This document shows positions 45,868 through 57,900 of a stretch of DNA of 64,000 bases, in pieces; the first letter of the stretch is position 1; the number at the start of each line of letters is the position of its first letter. The stretch is from assembly GCA_025769875.1 (NCBI GenBank), contig JAGFNK010000023.1, positions 124,001 through 188,000 on the forward strand, given 5' to 3'. Under the pieces are notes generated by a model. It was given only the letters and a program-made list of their open reading frames with translations. It made no database searches and was not told the DNA's origin. The DNA is from Russula earlei (lineage: Eukaryota; Basidiomycota; Agaricomycetes; Russulales; Russulaceae). A program made the translations under genes and the position numbers.

Positions 45868-46496
45868 CTATCCCAATAGCTTCGCAACAGTCATCCCTTG
45901 AAAGCTACAAAGGCATTCAGCGTATGCGTCATGAGTACGAACGTGGACTCACCCCAAATTTGCCCTATCGGCGTCGTTGAATTGTCTAAAGCATTATGAT
46001 TTAGTTCGACAAGGTCAGTCGCATCAAGAGACAGTTTCTGTTCTTACATGTAACCCCGGTCCCCTCCAACCCCGAGCTCCCTGTCAAAAAACGCAAAAAG
46101 TTCCTTGCAGTATACATCGTTCTTCTCTGGTGTAATAACTCCCGCTGCAATCTAACAGAATCATGATTCACAGGGTCATTCATTCGGCAGAAGACCCAAC
46201 GTACGAGTGCAAGCGAGAAGGCGGGTTCGAAAGTTCCGGCGAACGCGAAGTACTCGTTGTACCTGTACGAAACCATAACGAAACCTTCAGGTACTCCCAG
46301 AATGTTCGCTGCGGCCTATGGTAACCCGATAGTCCAAAGCCAGGCTAGAAGGAAAGCGGGATGTACTCTACCTTGGAGAGCTTCAGAACAAACGACTGCG
46401 GGTTGGAAATCTGCATGAGTTGTTTGGGTAAGCACAATCCTGTACTGGATCATATCCATCTACCTTGACATTGGTCTCGAGAAATACGGTGGGCAT
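45868..46496 (-). CDS. MIF/tautomerase superfamily protein, copy 2
   Basis: Paralogue of the gene at 42281-42915. Exons 46496-46464, 46410-46372, 46315-46205, 46151-46048, 45985-45953, 45904-45868 give 118 residues. It starts MPTVFLETNVK, keeping the catalytic N-terminal proline. Matching segments: FVLKLSKAAANILGVP, FVMVSYRYNEYFAFAGTFEPA, LGVGGDRGYIQFND, FQGMTVAKLLG. The first five exons have exactly the same lengths as in copy 1 and the last is three bases shorter, so the two arose by gene duplication that copied the introns. The sequences have diverged clearly, so the event is not recent. Confidence 0.85.
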
Positions 46497-47591
46497 GATT
46501 GTGTGAACTGGCGATCAAGAAGGCCCTGTGGTGGGTTTTTTAATCCTACGATCATATGAATATATACCACACGCCCTTCACCCTCTACTCGAATTGGAAT
46601 AGAAATCCACACTACCCCTGCCGAGCTGCACCACTCTCACGAGCTGATCGTCATAATTCCCATGCGAATCGGAGCTAGAGAGATGGGGTCGATGAAATCA
46701 TGCCACGCGCGACGACGACGGAGGCGACGGCGTGGAGGCTGCAAGCGCGCGGGGCTTTGTCACGTACCGTAATCGTCTTTCAGGCGTTTTCCCCGAAGGT
46801 CACCATAGTTGGTAAATTTTCTCCCACACGTCTATCATGTTCAGACTTTGATTGGCTCACGCCACCCCGGAGGTTCCGCTTCATTAGCTGATGCCCATGC
46901 CAATCCTCTTGGAAATGCTGATGAAGACAGCGGCTTTGATTGTTGGCAACTGCCTCGTACACCTGCCAAGGGGTACGACGGCTGCACGTGGGCCTTGGGT
47001 ATGCCATGTGTGAACTTTGACCGTCAATATAGATGACCCGGGAAAGACCGACACCGCCAATTGCGAGAGTTCAGTGAGGCCGCAGATGGAACTGTTTTGC
47101 CTTCGAAGTGGGAATCGGTGACCCAACGCGAAGAAATTTGATCCAATCTTCGCGTTGGGGCATCGATTCCTATTACCCTTTTCTAACTCGTCATCAGGGA
47201 AGGGGTGAGGTGTTGGGAAAGCATTCCTAGCAGGCCAAAAAGCCTGCATGACGTCGCGAACTGGCGCCAGAGTGCGACGGATAGGAGACGCGTAAACCAC
47301 CGGTGAAGATATCAAGCTCAATATACTTGTTTCATTCACCCTTCGATGATGTTCCATCATACCAAATGCCATTCAAAACAAAAGGTACAATCCGAGCACA
47401 TCATTGTAATGACATACTGTACATGCTGCGCGTTAAAGAGTAATCTAAGCTTTCATTTCAATTGGAGACTGCTTTTACCATGATCATTCATCTGCAACCC
47501 AGTTGTCTGCAGTCAACGTGACAGGTGACCAATATCAAGTATCCGGAAAACCAGTCAATTCCACATGCAGCAATCTCAAAACGTATCAGTG
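46497..47591. other. Intergenic region, no gene recognised
   Basis: Contains the promoter side of MIF copy 2 and the 3' side of POP7. A minus-strand frame of 162 codons (46884-47372) has no family text or splice support. Confidence 0.35.
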
Positions 47592-48343
47592 TCACTCAAG
47601 GCGTCCCTTTCCTGTGTCACAACCGTCTTCTACACCGTCGTCTAACCTTGACGAAATCAAGCTCCCACGCTTCCGTCGCTTGCCTCGTGCACCCCACTTG
47701 CCACCCCCTGCTCCTGAGTCGTCTATACCGTCTCCGATGAGTATCACCACCTTGAGGCTCGACTTTGCTCTTGTGCGATAAATTACTTCCTCGTCTTCGT
47801 CCTCAGGCAGAACTTCATCTTGTACATCCACAGTTCCAGTCAGAATCTCCGTTCGGATCTCTCCTGAGGAGAATGGGAGCATATGGGGCAGAGACTCCGC
47901 TAGCTTACAGAGGTGCGGAATAGCCGCACCGAGAGCAAAGAGATGGAGGGATTTGTATCTGAGTTGGTGTCAGATCGTCGGGTGTCGGCGTTATTCGATT
48001 GTGAGCGAACGCACCCGTCCTTCAAAACTAGGTCCTTGCAGCGCCTGAGATATGCACCTAATTTCGTTTTACGCGTGATAGTAACGTAGTTTTTCCCCTC
48101 GTGGTGTGCGGAACGCGGTCCTGTTGCAGAAACGGCGGCAGAAACTGTGGGGAAGGGTCGCGGAGGGACAAGTTTCTTGACTCGATGAGGTGGTGTCGTT
48201 GAGGTACGAATTGGACCAGGACCCGATTCCTTTTCTTTTCCTTTTCGCGTCCTTTGGGCGAGTTCAATGAGCAGAGTGGATTGCTTCTGATTGCCGTGTA
48301 CAGCATTGGAATGATCCGTAGTACCAGCTGATGTGCTTGACAT
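47592..48343 (-). CDS. POP7: Ribonuclease P/MRP subunit (Rpp20/Pop7, Alba fold)
   Basis: Protein subunit shared by RNase P, which trims tRNA 5' leaders, and RNase MRP, which cuts pre-rRNA. Two exons (48343-48015, 47958-47592) join in phase to give 231 residues. The Alba-like core spans the intron: NYVTITRKTKLGAYLRRC, KDLVLKDGYKSLHLFALG, AAIPHLCKLAESLPHML, then EILTGTVDVQDEVLPEDEDE and YRTRAKSSLKVVILIG. The N-terminal 70 residues are Ser/Thr-rich with Lys-rich patches, and the C-terminal tail is Lys/Arg then Asp-rich; both are probably disordered. It is longer than yeast Pop7 (140) because of these tails. The gene is divergent from SUP45 with 237 bp between starts. Confidence 0.85.
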
Positions 48344-48580
48344 GGTGTATTGTACGGCACTAAGGTGAGGCCACGTGGCGGAGCGCAACAAAGCACCCGG
48401 TCAAGCGGGCCGGAAAGTTTCGTGTGTGTGAAATTGATCAAATCAAAATAAATTCTATAAAGCGATGCTTCGTGTAATTGTCTGTCACATAACATCACAT
48501 CACATAACTTACCTTTGTCCAGCTCAGACGCTCCTATCGACTCCACAAGTCTCGAGGGGACGTGTATTCAAATAAAAAAA
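48344..48580. promoter_or_regulatory. Divergent intergenic region between POP7 and SUP45
   Basis: 237 bases between the start codons of an RNase P/MRP subunit and the release factor eRF1. A shared promoter for two translation-related genes is plausible; no specific element was identified. A short A run lies directly before the SUP45 ATG. Confidence 0.45.
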
Positions 48581-50167
48581 ATGAGTCAAGACCAGGCTGA
48601 ACAGAATATTCAGATGTGGAAAGTCAAGAAACTCATCAAGAGCCTTGACTCTGCTCGTGGGTGCGCACCTCCCCCGCCTCTGAGGCATCAGGATGTTCAG
48701 TCAGAATACATCTGCAGTGCCGGGACCTCCATGATCAGTCTGATCATTCCTCCCAAAGTAAAATTTCCTCTAGTCCCGTTAATCCCGTTTCACGTACCCT
48801 CTCCCTCTCTGTAGGATCAAATCTCACGGGCGTCGGCCATGCTTACCCAGGAATATGGCACTGCTTCCAACATCAAGTCTCGTGTCAACCGTTTGTCTGT
48901 GCTTGCCGCCATCACCAGCACGCAGCAGAGGCTCAAACTTTACAATCGCGTGCCACCGAACGGCCTCGTGTTGTTCGTGGGTACGATCTTGACTGATGAA
49001 GGAAAGGAAAAAAAAGTCTCGTTCGACTTCGAGCCACACAAACCGATAAATACGTAAGTCCTTCAGCGCGCACTGTCTGACATAGCTTAAACCGAGGCCC
49101 GCTTAGATCACTGTACCTCTGTGACAACAAGTTCCATACCGAAGCTCTCTCCGAGCTGCTCGAGTCCGATTCTCGCTTTGGCTTCATAGTCATGGACGGC
49201 AACGGGACGCTCTTTGGAACGCTTGCTGGAAACACGCGCGAGGTGATCCATAAATTCACCGTCGATCTGCCGAAGAAGCATGGACGTGGCGGACAGTCTG
49301 CGCTGCGTTTCTCACGTCTGCGTGACGAGAAGCGTCACAACTACGTACGAAAGGTCGCTGAACTAGCGGTTCAGCACTTCATCCTGAATGACAAGGTCAA
49401 CGTCACCGGCTTGGTGCTGGCGGGCAGTGCGGACTTCAAAACCGAACTGAGTCAGAGTGACATGTTTGATCCTCGCCTTGCGGCAAAGGTGATCAAAGTC
49501 GTTGATGTCAGCTATGGTGGTGAAAATGGCTTCAATCAGGTGTGTGGGCGCGTTCCTACATCTATCGAGCCGATGCCGATCTCGTGCGTTCCAGGCTATC
49601 GATCTGGCAGCGGAATCTTTGGCGAATGTAAAGTTCGTCCAGGAGAAGAAGCTGATCCAGAAGTACTTTGACGAGATCAGCCAAGATTCGGGCAAGTACT
49701 GTTTCGGTATCGCGGACACTCTGAAGGCACTCGAACTTGGTGCTGTTGAAACTTTGATTGTTTGGGAAAACTTGGACATCACTCGGTTCACGCTTCGAAA
49801 TGCGGCTGGAGGTATCAGGTTTAGTCACTCTCACTTGGACGATTTGTTGATTCACCGTTCAGAGGAGATCATCGTCCATGTGAACAAGGAACAGGAAAAG
49901 GATCGTGAGAAGTTCGTAGACAAGTCAACTGGCCTTGAGATGGAGCCGTCGCAGGAGCCTCAGCCCTTGCTTGAATGGTTCGCGGAAAAGTACAAAGAAT
50001 TTGGTGCGAACCTAGAATTTGTGACGAATCGGTCACAGGAGGGCGCACAGTTCGTCAAAGGATTCGGTGGGATCGGTGGTCTGCTTCGATACAAGGTGGA
50101 CTTTACGAACTTGATCTCTGCTGATGACGATGAAGACGAGTTCTTCTCCGATGACGATGATATCTGA
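48581..50167 (+). CDS. SUP45: Peptide chain release factor eRF1
   Basis: Recognises all three stop codons in the ribosomal A site and triggers release of the finished protein, with eRF3. Five exons (48581-48660, 48718-48757, 48815-49053, 49107-49539, 49595-50167) give 454 residues, near the usual 437. The N-domain has [11 protein letters not shown], the stop-codon-reading [11 protein letters not shown], and YLCDNKF (YxCxxxF). The M-domain has the universal GGQ in [17 protein letters not shown]. The C-domain, which binds eRF3, includes [18 protein letters not shown] and ends in an acidic tail, [14 protein letters not shown]. All functional motifs are intact. The standard nuclear code fits all genes in this window. 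Confidence 0.97.
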
Positions 50168-50759
50168 CGGTTTTGTGGGCTCCTTCGCGGAGCCTCACCC
50201 GGGGACGACGGTAGGGGCACGCCGGGCGAGGCGGGGTGGGGGGTGGTGGGAGGTGGTCGGGTTATGGAGATGGACGTGCGTGCCAGTTGAATCGACTAAG
50301 TGGAGAAGTTCGGCGCAGCGTTTCAGGCAGGAGGCCCCCCGCCAAAGAGGGTGGTGCAATCCTAATCGGCGCTGGTTGCATTTATACAAATCATCGTAAC
50401 GGGCTTAAGTGCGTGCTCCTTTCCTCGTTCGCAACGCCCGTCCCGCTGATCGCGGCAGCCCTGTAGTGCTCAACGTAGCGTCATGACATCAGGTTAAAGT
50501 AGAAATATCGACACCATGGGCGATTCCTCAACATCTTTCTGATACGGGCCCGAGTTTGATAGAGACGAATGCGTTTGGAGAGTGTTTAGAGAGAAAATGT
50601 TAGCACAAAGATCGTGTGACGAATGCATGTCATTGTTATGCCAATTTACTAGCTCATTCGCCAACCTTTGGAGAACCACACATCCAAATCTTCCTCCACT
50701 GATCTACAACCCACCCTCACCTGTAATCGTGCCTGTATCCCTTGGCCTCTCCGCCGCCC
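50168..50759. other. 3' flank of SUP45, no gene recognised
   Basis: GC-rich sequence with GGTGGG-type words just after the SUP45 stop, then mixed sequence up to the beta-lactamase-like relic. No open frame with motif content. Confidence 0.35.
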
Positions 50760-52480
50760 ACGAAAAACCATCCTGAAAATTTACTGGGCGAAGGGTATCG
50801 GGTTTCACCTGTAACCCGCCAGGGATAGGGATAGTGCCCAGCGGCAACGTCGATGGGCATGAAGCGGACGAGGCTCACAACAGAGTGCCAGGAGACGAAC
50901 AGCGCGTGCGGATCGGCTGCTCGAGTCGAAGGAAAAGATAGCCCGTCGTCGTGTAGGCGACGGAAATTCGTCCAGCATGCGCCGACGGGCCTCCGACCGA
51001 TCCGAGGGAGCGGCTACGGCAGAGCGTGAGCGTGCCGTACTAACCCACGTCGCGCCGCGCGCCGTCTTTTCTTGTGACGCCTTTTCCTTTCTTTCCTCGC
51101 CAACGTCTCTATCTGAAGAGGGTGGATTCGGAGGCGTGCGGTGGCCGAGCGCTGGTCAAGGGGTGGTGGTGGTCGAGCCGAGTTTGAGCAGCTTCCTCAC
51201 GACGGCGAATGTATGATTTTCGACCCGTGTTGATGGTTCGGCGTCTGCATTGGCTAGCGAGATGATGATGGCCCCGCCGTCCGAGACGAAGTCGGATATG
51301 ACTTGACTACTGATACCCCCCAGGCGCATTCCCGGAATGGAGAAGGACCTGCAGGGTTGCGCGTCACCTCGCAACCCGATCAGAATGGGCGATTTGGATA
51401 TGCATTATCGTGCCCAACGTAGAAGAATATGCTCCACAATTAGAGCCCCCGGTTGGACCAGTAGATTTCCAATGAACGCTGTGAGCGGAAATCACTTCTT
51501 TGAGAGCATCGTGTGAGTTGATTCATTTGTGCCGAGATGTATGCTGTCGTTCAGAAATAGTTTACCCCAACACGTCTATCGTTTGGAATCAGTCTTAATT
51601 CCTCGCTTCCTCAGTCCACATGCTACGAACCAATTCATTGACGTTGGATATAACGCCTCCGGGACGAACGTTTCGGTGCGCAGTCCCTTCAACCATGGAG
51701 GTATGCGTCGTCCAAAGGACGTCCATGTTTGGCCAGACTGAAGAGTCCCGTCAATGGCGTGAATATACGATTCAAGACGAAGACGGTGAAGCGTAAGCCT
51801 GACAACGTTGTGACCACTTGCGCGCCAACCACGTACATCTACCCTCCTACCTCAAGCCTGCACCACAGATGTATGAGGAATGACGGCCGACCTGCTTGCT
51901 ATACGGAAAATTTTTCACGAAACTCGTGCGAATGACTGCTTGAGATTTCTGGTGAAGTGAAGAGCGCTATCATTTGGCTAGTGGTTCCTCTTGATCAGAA
52001 GCACTTGTGAGTTTCCTCGTAACTGCTGACCGAAATAGCCCTCTTCGAACCTTGACTGCCAGGTACAAGGTCCAAAACATCGATTAAGCTTGCCTTTGGC
52101 TTGCCCATGGATCAGAGAGCTACCAATCTCCTGGTAGGATATCTTCCAGTTCTGTATGTCAGCTCTGTGGATACCCCGTCAGCAGCGGAGAAGTATGGCA
52201 AAATCATCGATTCATATCCTCGTGAGACATGGAGGAAAGCCTTCGGGCAAGAGAACATTGATGTTGAATAATGTGTAAAAAATGAAATATGAATAGACAA
52301 CATACTGGGAGCATAACGTACATCCACGATTACTGTGGAGCCATCTTCCGATCCAGGGTTCCAAGTTCGAGTGGACCATCCTTGTGAACGAGTACCGGTG
52401 CCATACCGGATATCTGGCGCGCGTCGACAATTCCTTGGATGACTTTCGTAAACAAGGACTAGAACTGTAGTGGTGACGGA
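50760..52480 (-). pseudogene. Degenerate beta-lactamase-like paralogue
   Basis: A second, decayed copy of the gene at 33.8-35.3 kb in the same orientation. Shared pieces on the minus strand include VVQGIVDARQISG near the 5' end, LSDPWASQ, GGVISNVNELV, a Val-Ser-Asp-Gly-Gly piece (QVISDFVSDGG), and near the 3' end RFMPIDVAAG, which matches RFTPVDVAAG of the other copy. Non-coding stretches between exons are also recognisable (words around gttgaataatgt and aatgaaatatgaat). Many stops and frame changes interrupt it and the Ser-x-x-Lys motif is not recognisable. Not expected to encode a working protein. Confidence 0.75.
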
Positions 52481-52902
52481 TCATAGAAACTCTGGTTTCT
52501 AGATGCGGTGGCGACAAGGTCGTCGCGATAACGTGAAATGTGGGAGGGAATCTTTGTTCCTGGTTGAGAAAAGCGGTATCTTCGGAGAGCACCAAAGATG
52601 TGGCGCATCCGTCCCTGAATAAAATGCCCTGGGTACCATGGGTGGGGAGAGGAACTCGACGAGCGTCAGCAGGACTCGGAGTCGCGACGATGACAATGGA
52701 GGCACAGCAGAGGCACACGGGTGACTACCATGCCATGATGGGCAGTCAAGAGGTCCGACTCAAAGTGGCCCTAATGTGGTCCACCCCCCACAATACCACC
52801 ACAATCGGCCACTTTGTCCTCCACTGCCTGACTTTTATATAAAGGTCATCATCTCTATCGCTGAGAACGGAATAACCGCTCCGAGTCGAGCCAAACAATA
52901 CC

Positions 52903-53577
52903 ATGGACACCGGTACGTTGGTAAAGCTCACTTCAGCCCTTCATTCGTTTCATGGAACGGCCTTAGGCAAGAAACGTTCAGCAAACGAGGCGGATGTTGC
53001 AACCCGTGTGGATGGTGCCAAACGTAGGGAGAGCACGGGGTCAGGGGAGGATACGAAAGGACGTCCCAAAGTATGCGCCCCGTTGGTTGATTGCTCGCGG
53101 TCTCACACCATTCACACAGGTCGCGCAGGCCATCCCAGCTTCAGCTTTCAAAGCGCGCGCTGTCCCAATACATGTCACCCTGACTCGCACACCATCGACG
53201 GTCAAAGATGACAACAGCGCGTCTCTAGCCCCCGTCGAAGACCCAGGTTTCCTTGGCGCGGTTGCGCTACATCCTTGCACATTCACGACAGGAAGTTACG
53301 GGTGGAAGGGTAGCAAACGCCTTGCCATCAACATTGTAGACCCCATAAACGACGAGAAAAACACGGTCCAAGTGATGTTGACGTGCGTGGGATCCATCAT
53401 TGAGTTTCTTTCCAACACATGGTCAATGATATCATGAACAGAATCAATGCCACTGTTATGGGTAGCAAGCAGGCAGGGAAGGAAGCGGAAGTTGAAGCAG
53501 AGATTAATTCCACTACCCGCCATGCCAATGATGTAGAAGATGGTGGGGCCATTGGGGCTGCAGAGCGAGTGTCATAG
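52903..53577 (+). CDS. Small conserved protein of unknown function
   Basis: Three exons (52903-53070, 53120-53382, 53442-53577) join in phase to give 188 residues. The start MDTGTLVKLTSALHSFHG is followed by a Lys/Arg-rich linker (GKKRSANEADV). The conserved-looking core is GFLGAVALHPCTFTTGSYGW with KGSKRLAINIVDP and VQVMLTINATVMGSK, probably beta strands. The C-terminal tail is acidic. No signal peptide, membrane helix or catalytic motif. I recognise the GSYGWKGSKR pattern as a fungal-specific hypothetical family but know no function. Its 3' end faces that of PLP2, 207 bp away. Confidence 0.7.
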
Positions 53578-53784
53578 TACTCCGTCTGTGAGAGTTTGTT
53601 CCGGCTGATCCAGGTGATGTCAATGGCTAGTACATACAACAAGGAGGAAGTTTAGAGTGGCGCATAGTATCGCCCATGTGCCATTCTAAGTGCTCCTTTC
53701 ATGTCAGAAGAGAATCGTACAAAAACAAGCCTTCTTCGGGTGGCAATGACTCATCTACATGTTGGGATGTGGCCACATAGGCCA

Positions 53785-54746
53785 TCATAGATCAAAGTCC
53801 GAGCCGGAATCGTGGGGGTTCGACGAATTGCGTACACTCTTGGTCGAGTAACTGGCCCAATTAGATTTTGATCCTGTCTGCGAGAAATCTTCGTCAGATT
53901 CTTCGTCCTGGTCGTCATTCAAATCAAGTGGTTTCTTCTCCGAAGGAATAATGGCGCCTGATGCAATGAGTAACCCCTCCAGTTCTGTAGTTACGGTGCA
54001 ATCAAAGTCAGGTTCTGGCTAACGATAGGGACAACGAACTCACCTTCGAGCTTTCGCTCTCGATCTGAACCCCAAGCGACGATCTGAGTGACTATCTGGC
54101 CTTTCCGATACACGATGAACATGGGCACGCGAGAATCCGGTAGGTTAGGAATGCACTTGTCGCCGACAATGGAAACGAATTTAGTACGTGGGTGGCGTGT
54201 TGCTAATGCGCGAACATGTATATGTGTACGGTCGCTTCGCAAAATGCTGGCATAGAGCATGTATACGTCGGGAAACAAGGAAATTTGCGCAAGAGGGTAG
54301 GCATAACACTTACCCATCCTTATACAAAAAGCAGACTACCCTCGTCCCACGCGCTTCGGAATCACCGGGTTCGTCTTGTTTGCTGGCCTCCGTGACCTCA
54401 CGCGTGTAGTCGTCTCTTCCGATGGGGATGACAGTGCCGAAATGTGTACGCCGAGCGTCAAGCCGTTCCTTTACAATGAGCTGTGCTCGACGCTGAGCAA
54501 TTTGCCGTTCTACGGCGTCATCCTGCACATCTTCCCCAAGCTCCCGAAGCTCTGTGGAAGTAAGCTCCTCGAGAATATCATCTAGGGTTGGCGAAAGCGG
54601 TGGAGAAGGTGTGGGTGGTGTGGGTTCCCTTGGGGGAAGTATCCCGTGCTTGCGTAAAGCTTCATCACTGGTAAGGGTGGACTTTGATGTCAATGGGCAT
54701 ATCTAGCCGGAATATAAGCTCACAATTCCGTATCCTGATTGCTCAT
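53785..54746 (-). CDS. PLP2: Phosducin-like protein (PhLP2/3 type)
   Basis: Thioredoxin-fold cochaperone of the cytosolic CCT chaperonin that assists folding of actin and tubulin. Four exons (54746-54724, 54667-54314, 54246-54044, 53984-53785) give 259 residues. The N-terminus MSNQDTEFDEALRKHGILPP is the typical helix of PhLP2. It is followed by a Pro-rich stretch, an acidic helix (LDDILEELTSTELREL), then the thioredoxin-like part: TRVVCFLYKDG, HPRTKFVSIVGDKCIPNLPD, RVPMFIVYRKGQIVTQIVAW. The C-terminal tail is acidic and ends SDFDL, as in chaperonin-binding homologues. The redox CxxC of true thioredoxins is absent, as expected. It is divergent from Dicer with only 164 bp between starts. Confidence 0.9.
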
Positions 54747-54910
54747 CGTGGTATACTCGAGAGGTGTCGGTCCGGACGCCGCGTGGTGTGAGTCAATGCT
54801 ACGTACGTCGCTGCGCCCTGCTCAGTCTGTCTCGGCCTCGACGCAAAATATTGTACACTACTGTACTTCATGCCTTACACCCCTCGACACCTCATCTCTG
54901 CACCTCCCTC
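54747..54910. promoter_or_regulatory. Very short divergent region between PLP2 and Dicer
   Basis: 164 bases between the two start codons. If the Dicer start is right, both core promoters overlap here. No specific element was recognised. Confidence 0.4.
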
Positions 54911-57900
54911 ATGACTCTAATATACAAACCTCAGCCTGGCGATGTGTTGATTCCTCGTCAGTATCAAGAAGAGATCTTTCTCCAGGCACGACAGAAAAAT
55001 GTCATAGCTGTTCTTGACACAGGCAGCGGGAAGACCCTCATATCTGTGCTGCTCATCAAATGGATCGCCACGCAGGAAAGTCCACAGAGGAAAGTCATAG
55101 TATTCCTCGTGCCGAAAGTTCCTCTGGTGGAACAGCAGAGCACCTTCATCGCTCAACACACTGCGCTACGTGTCGCACAGGTTCATAGCGAAGTGTCTGC
55201 CGGTGTCATGGATTATACACGATGGGGTGCCCTCTTCGCGCAAGCCGACGTACTGGTGATGACGGGTGAGCACATATAAATCTTGCAAGCTTATTTTCCT
55301 CATCGAACACAGGGCAGATTTTCTTAAATGTGCTCACGCACTCCCATTGGAGCATAAACAAGGCATGAACATGTTTTGCGTTTTCGCCCCTCGGTTCGTC
55401 TAACGGGTATCAGGTTTCCCTCATTGTCTTCGACGAATGCCACCACGCGCGCAAGAATCACCCGTACACCGCCATAATGACTATATACCGAGCTTGTCCA
55501 GAGGCCGAACGACCCAAAATTTTTGGCATGACAGCCTGCCCAGCTTCAACCTCCACAGCTCAGACTTCGCTAGCTAATTTGGAAATGGTTTTGAATGCCC
55601 AGATTGTCACCGTTCAGGAGAACGTGGACGAATTCATCAGCTATTCTTCAAAGCCTACCGAGGTAGAATAGTGCATTGGTGTCCCCTTGCGCTAAGCTAA
55701 GTCTCAACGTCTTATTGCAGGTCATCCGAGAATACCCCCCATCTCCGAGATCCTATTCTGAATATCCCATTCCGTACATCTGGAGCCGCTTTGACTACTC
55801 TAAAATTCCAAATACCATCGAAATACCCTGGCAACAACTGCATAACCGTTATCTTTTCACCATAGAGACTCTGGGGGTATTCGCTGCCGAACTTTTTCTC
55901 TATTCTGATCTCAGGATGCGTATATCGGAACTGCTGCGTCCCCGCGACCTCCATGAGATGGAGTCTCTGCGTAAGAGATATCTCTATACAGACATTCCAG
56001 ACAAGATCGATAGGCCTCTCTCTCGCCATATCCCCGAATTGCATGATTTGTGCGAGGTCTTAGACGAGTACCAACCATTCTTCGAACATGCCTCAGATGA
56101 CCAAGACGCGTCCGCCCCTTGGGCTTTTCGCCTTAATTGGTGCTCCCCAAAGGTTCAGACCCTTGTCGACATTCTGCTGGAAAACCACTCTCCCGAATTC
56201 CATGGCATTGTGTTCGTGGAGCGTCGTCATATTGCCAGAGTGCTTGCTAGCATCATTTCCCGTGTCCCAACACTTAAGGGTATCATCAACTGTGCAGAAT
56301 GTGTAGGTCATGGAGGCGAAGAGAAAGGCATCGGGGGTGGGATGCCCACAGAGAAGCAACGCAAGGTTGTAAACGATTTTCGAGATGGAAAATTAAATTT
56401 GCGTAAGTGATTATTCCCAGCGGCGGCCAAATTTCGCTTATCATACATAACAGTCATTGCTACGCCCGTAGCAGAGGAAGGTTTGGACTTTCCAGTCAGT
56501 TCTCCCTATATTGCTACGCATAAAGAAAAGCGATTAAACAAATCTAGGCGTGCGACATCACAGTTCGCTTCGACTCCATGCAAGGTATGGTGGGCTACGT
56601 TCAATCTCGAGGGCGCGCCCGACGTGCGACCTCGACGTTTGTGGTCATGATACAACAAAACGATACCTCACAATTTGACAATTATCGATCTCTCTCTCAG
56701 AACGAACCTCATATCAGGAAGCTATATCAATCTGGAACCCCCAACCCGCTTTCCAAACCCATGAGCGACGAGGCCGGGGATAATGAAGACAGTAGCGATT
56801 ATGTCTACCCGACGGATCTTGCCAAGAGAGAACGTTATATTGTGCAAGCTACGGGTGCAATTTTGACATACAACACAGCCATTGGACTTCTTGGGCATCT
56901 TTGTTCTCTCATCCCACGTGATGCGTTCACTATGGCACAGAGACCTCGCTACATTGGTACTTTTGTCTCCACAGTGTTCCTTCCTCTGACGCTGCCGTTA
57001 CCTCCCGAGCATCTTGTGTATGAAGGTCCGCGCAAGCACTCAGTGAAAGAAGCTAAGCGTGCTGTTGCATTTAAAGCTGTCAAAGCTTTGCATGCGTTGA
57101 AGATGTTCGATGATCACCTACTTCCGGTGCATGGCAGGGCAGAGCCCGAGATTGCCGAGGACCCAAGTCAAAGAGACGATGTTGTGGACGTGCCCGAGAT
57201 AATGGACGTCACGGTGCAGAGCCCATGGACCTTAGGATCGAATCTATGGTCACACCCCGTTCACGTGGATGGAAAACCCATTGCTGGACTCATCACGGGG
57301 ACGGTCCTTCCCCCCATCGAACTTTTCTGGAATGGTACCACACTAGCTTTGGGTGAAGCAGAACCCGTGCACCTTACTATGGAAGAAGAGTACCGGAAAC
57401 GTAGACTCCTGCAAGATTACACTGATATTGGGCTGTGGTGGCGCGTCTCTGCTCGACCGCGCCCGACGCCATTATCGTGTTTCTTGGTTCCTATAGTCCC
57501 CAATAGCTGTCAACCAGATTTTCAAGCAATGGAACATCTTTTAATGCATCCATATGGCAAGCTCGACTGGACGGGCGTGGGTGAACGTGAGTACGACCAT
57601 ATTCTAGCCATGAATAGCCTGCAGTACGGGCGTCCATTTCTACTTCACAAGATTCGATTTGACCTTACCCCATCGTCAAAACCATCGGCGGACAGTCGCG
57701 AGTCTGGCTTTGAAACGTACTTGGAGTACTACAAATGGATAATTAGGAAAAGAAAAGGCCAAGTCCCCGAGATACCGACCGACGGGCCACTCGTTGAATT
57801 GCTCCTCATACCTAGGCAGACTTCCCGGATATATAAACTCTTACCCCGCGATACGACCATTGACGTCAAGATGGCTTCTGCGAGTGATTTACGACCATAC

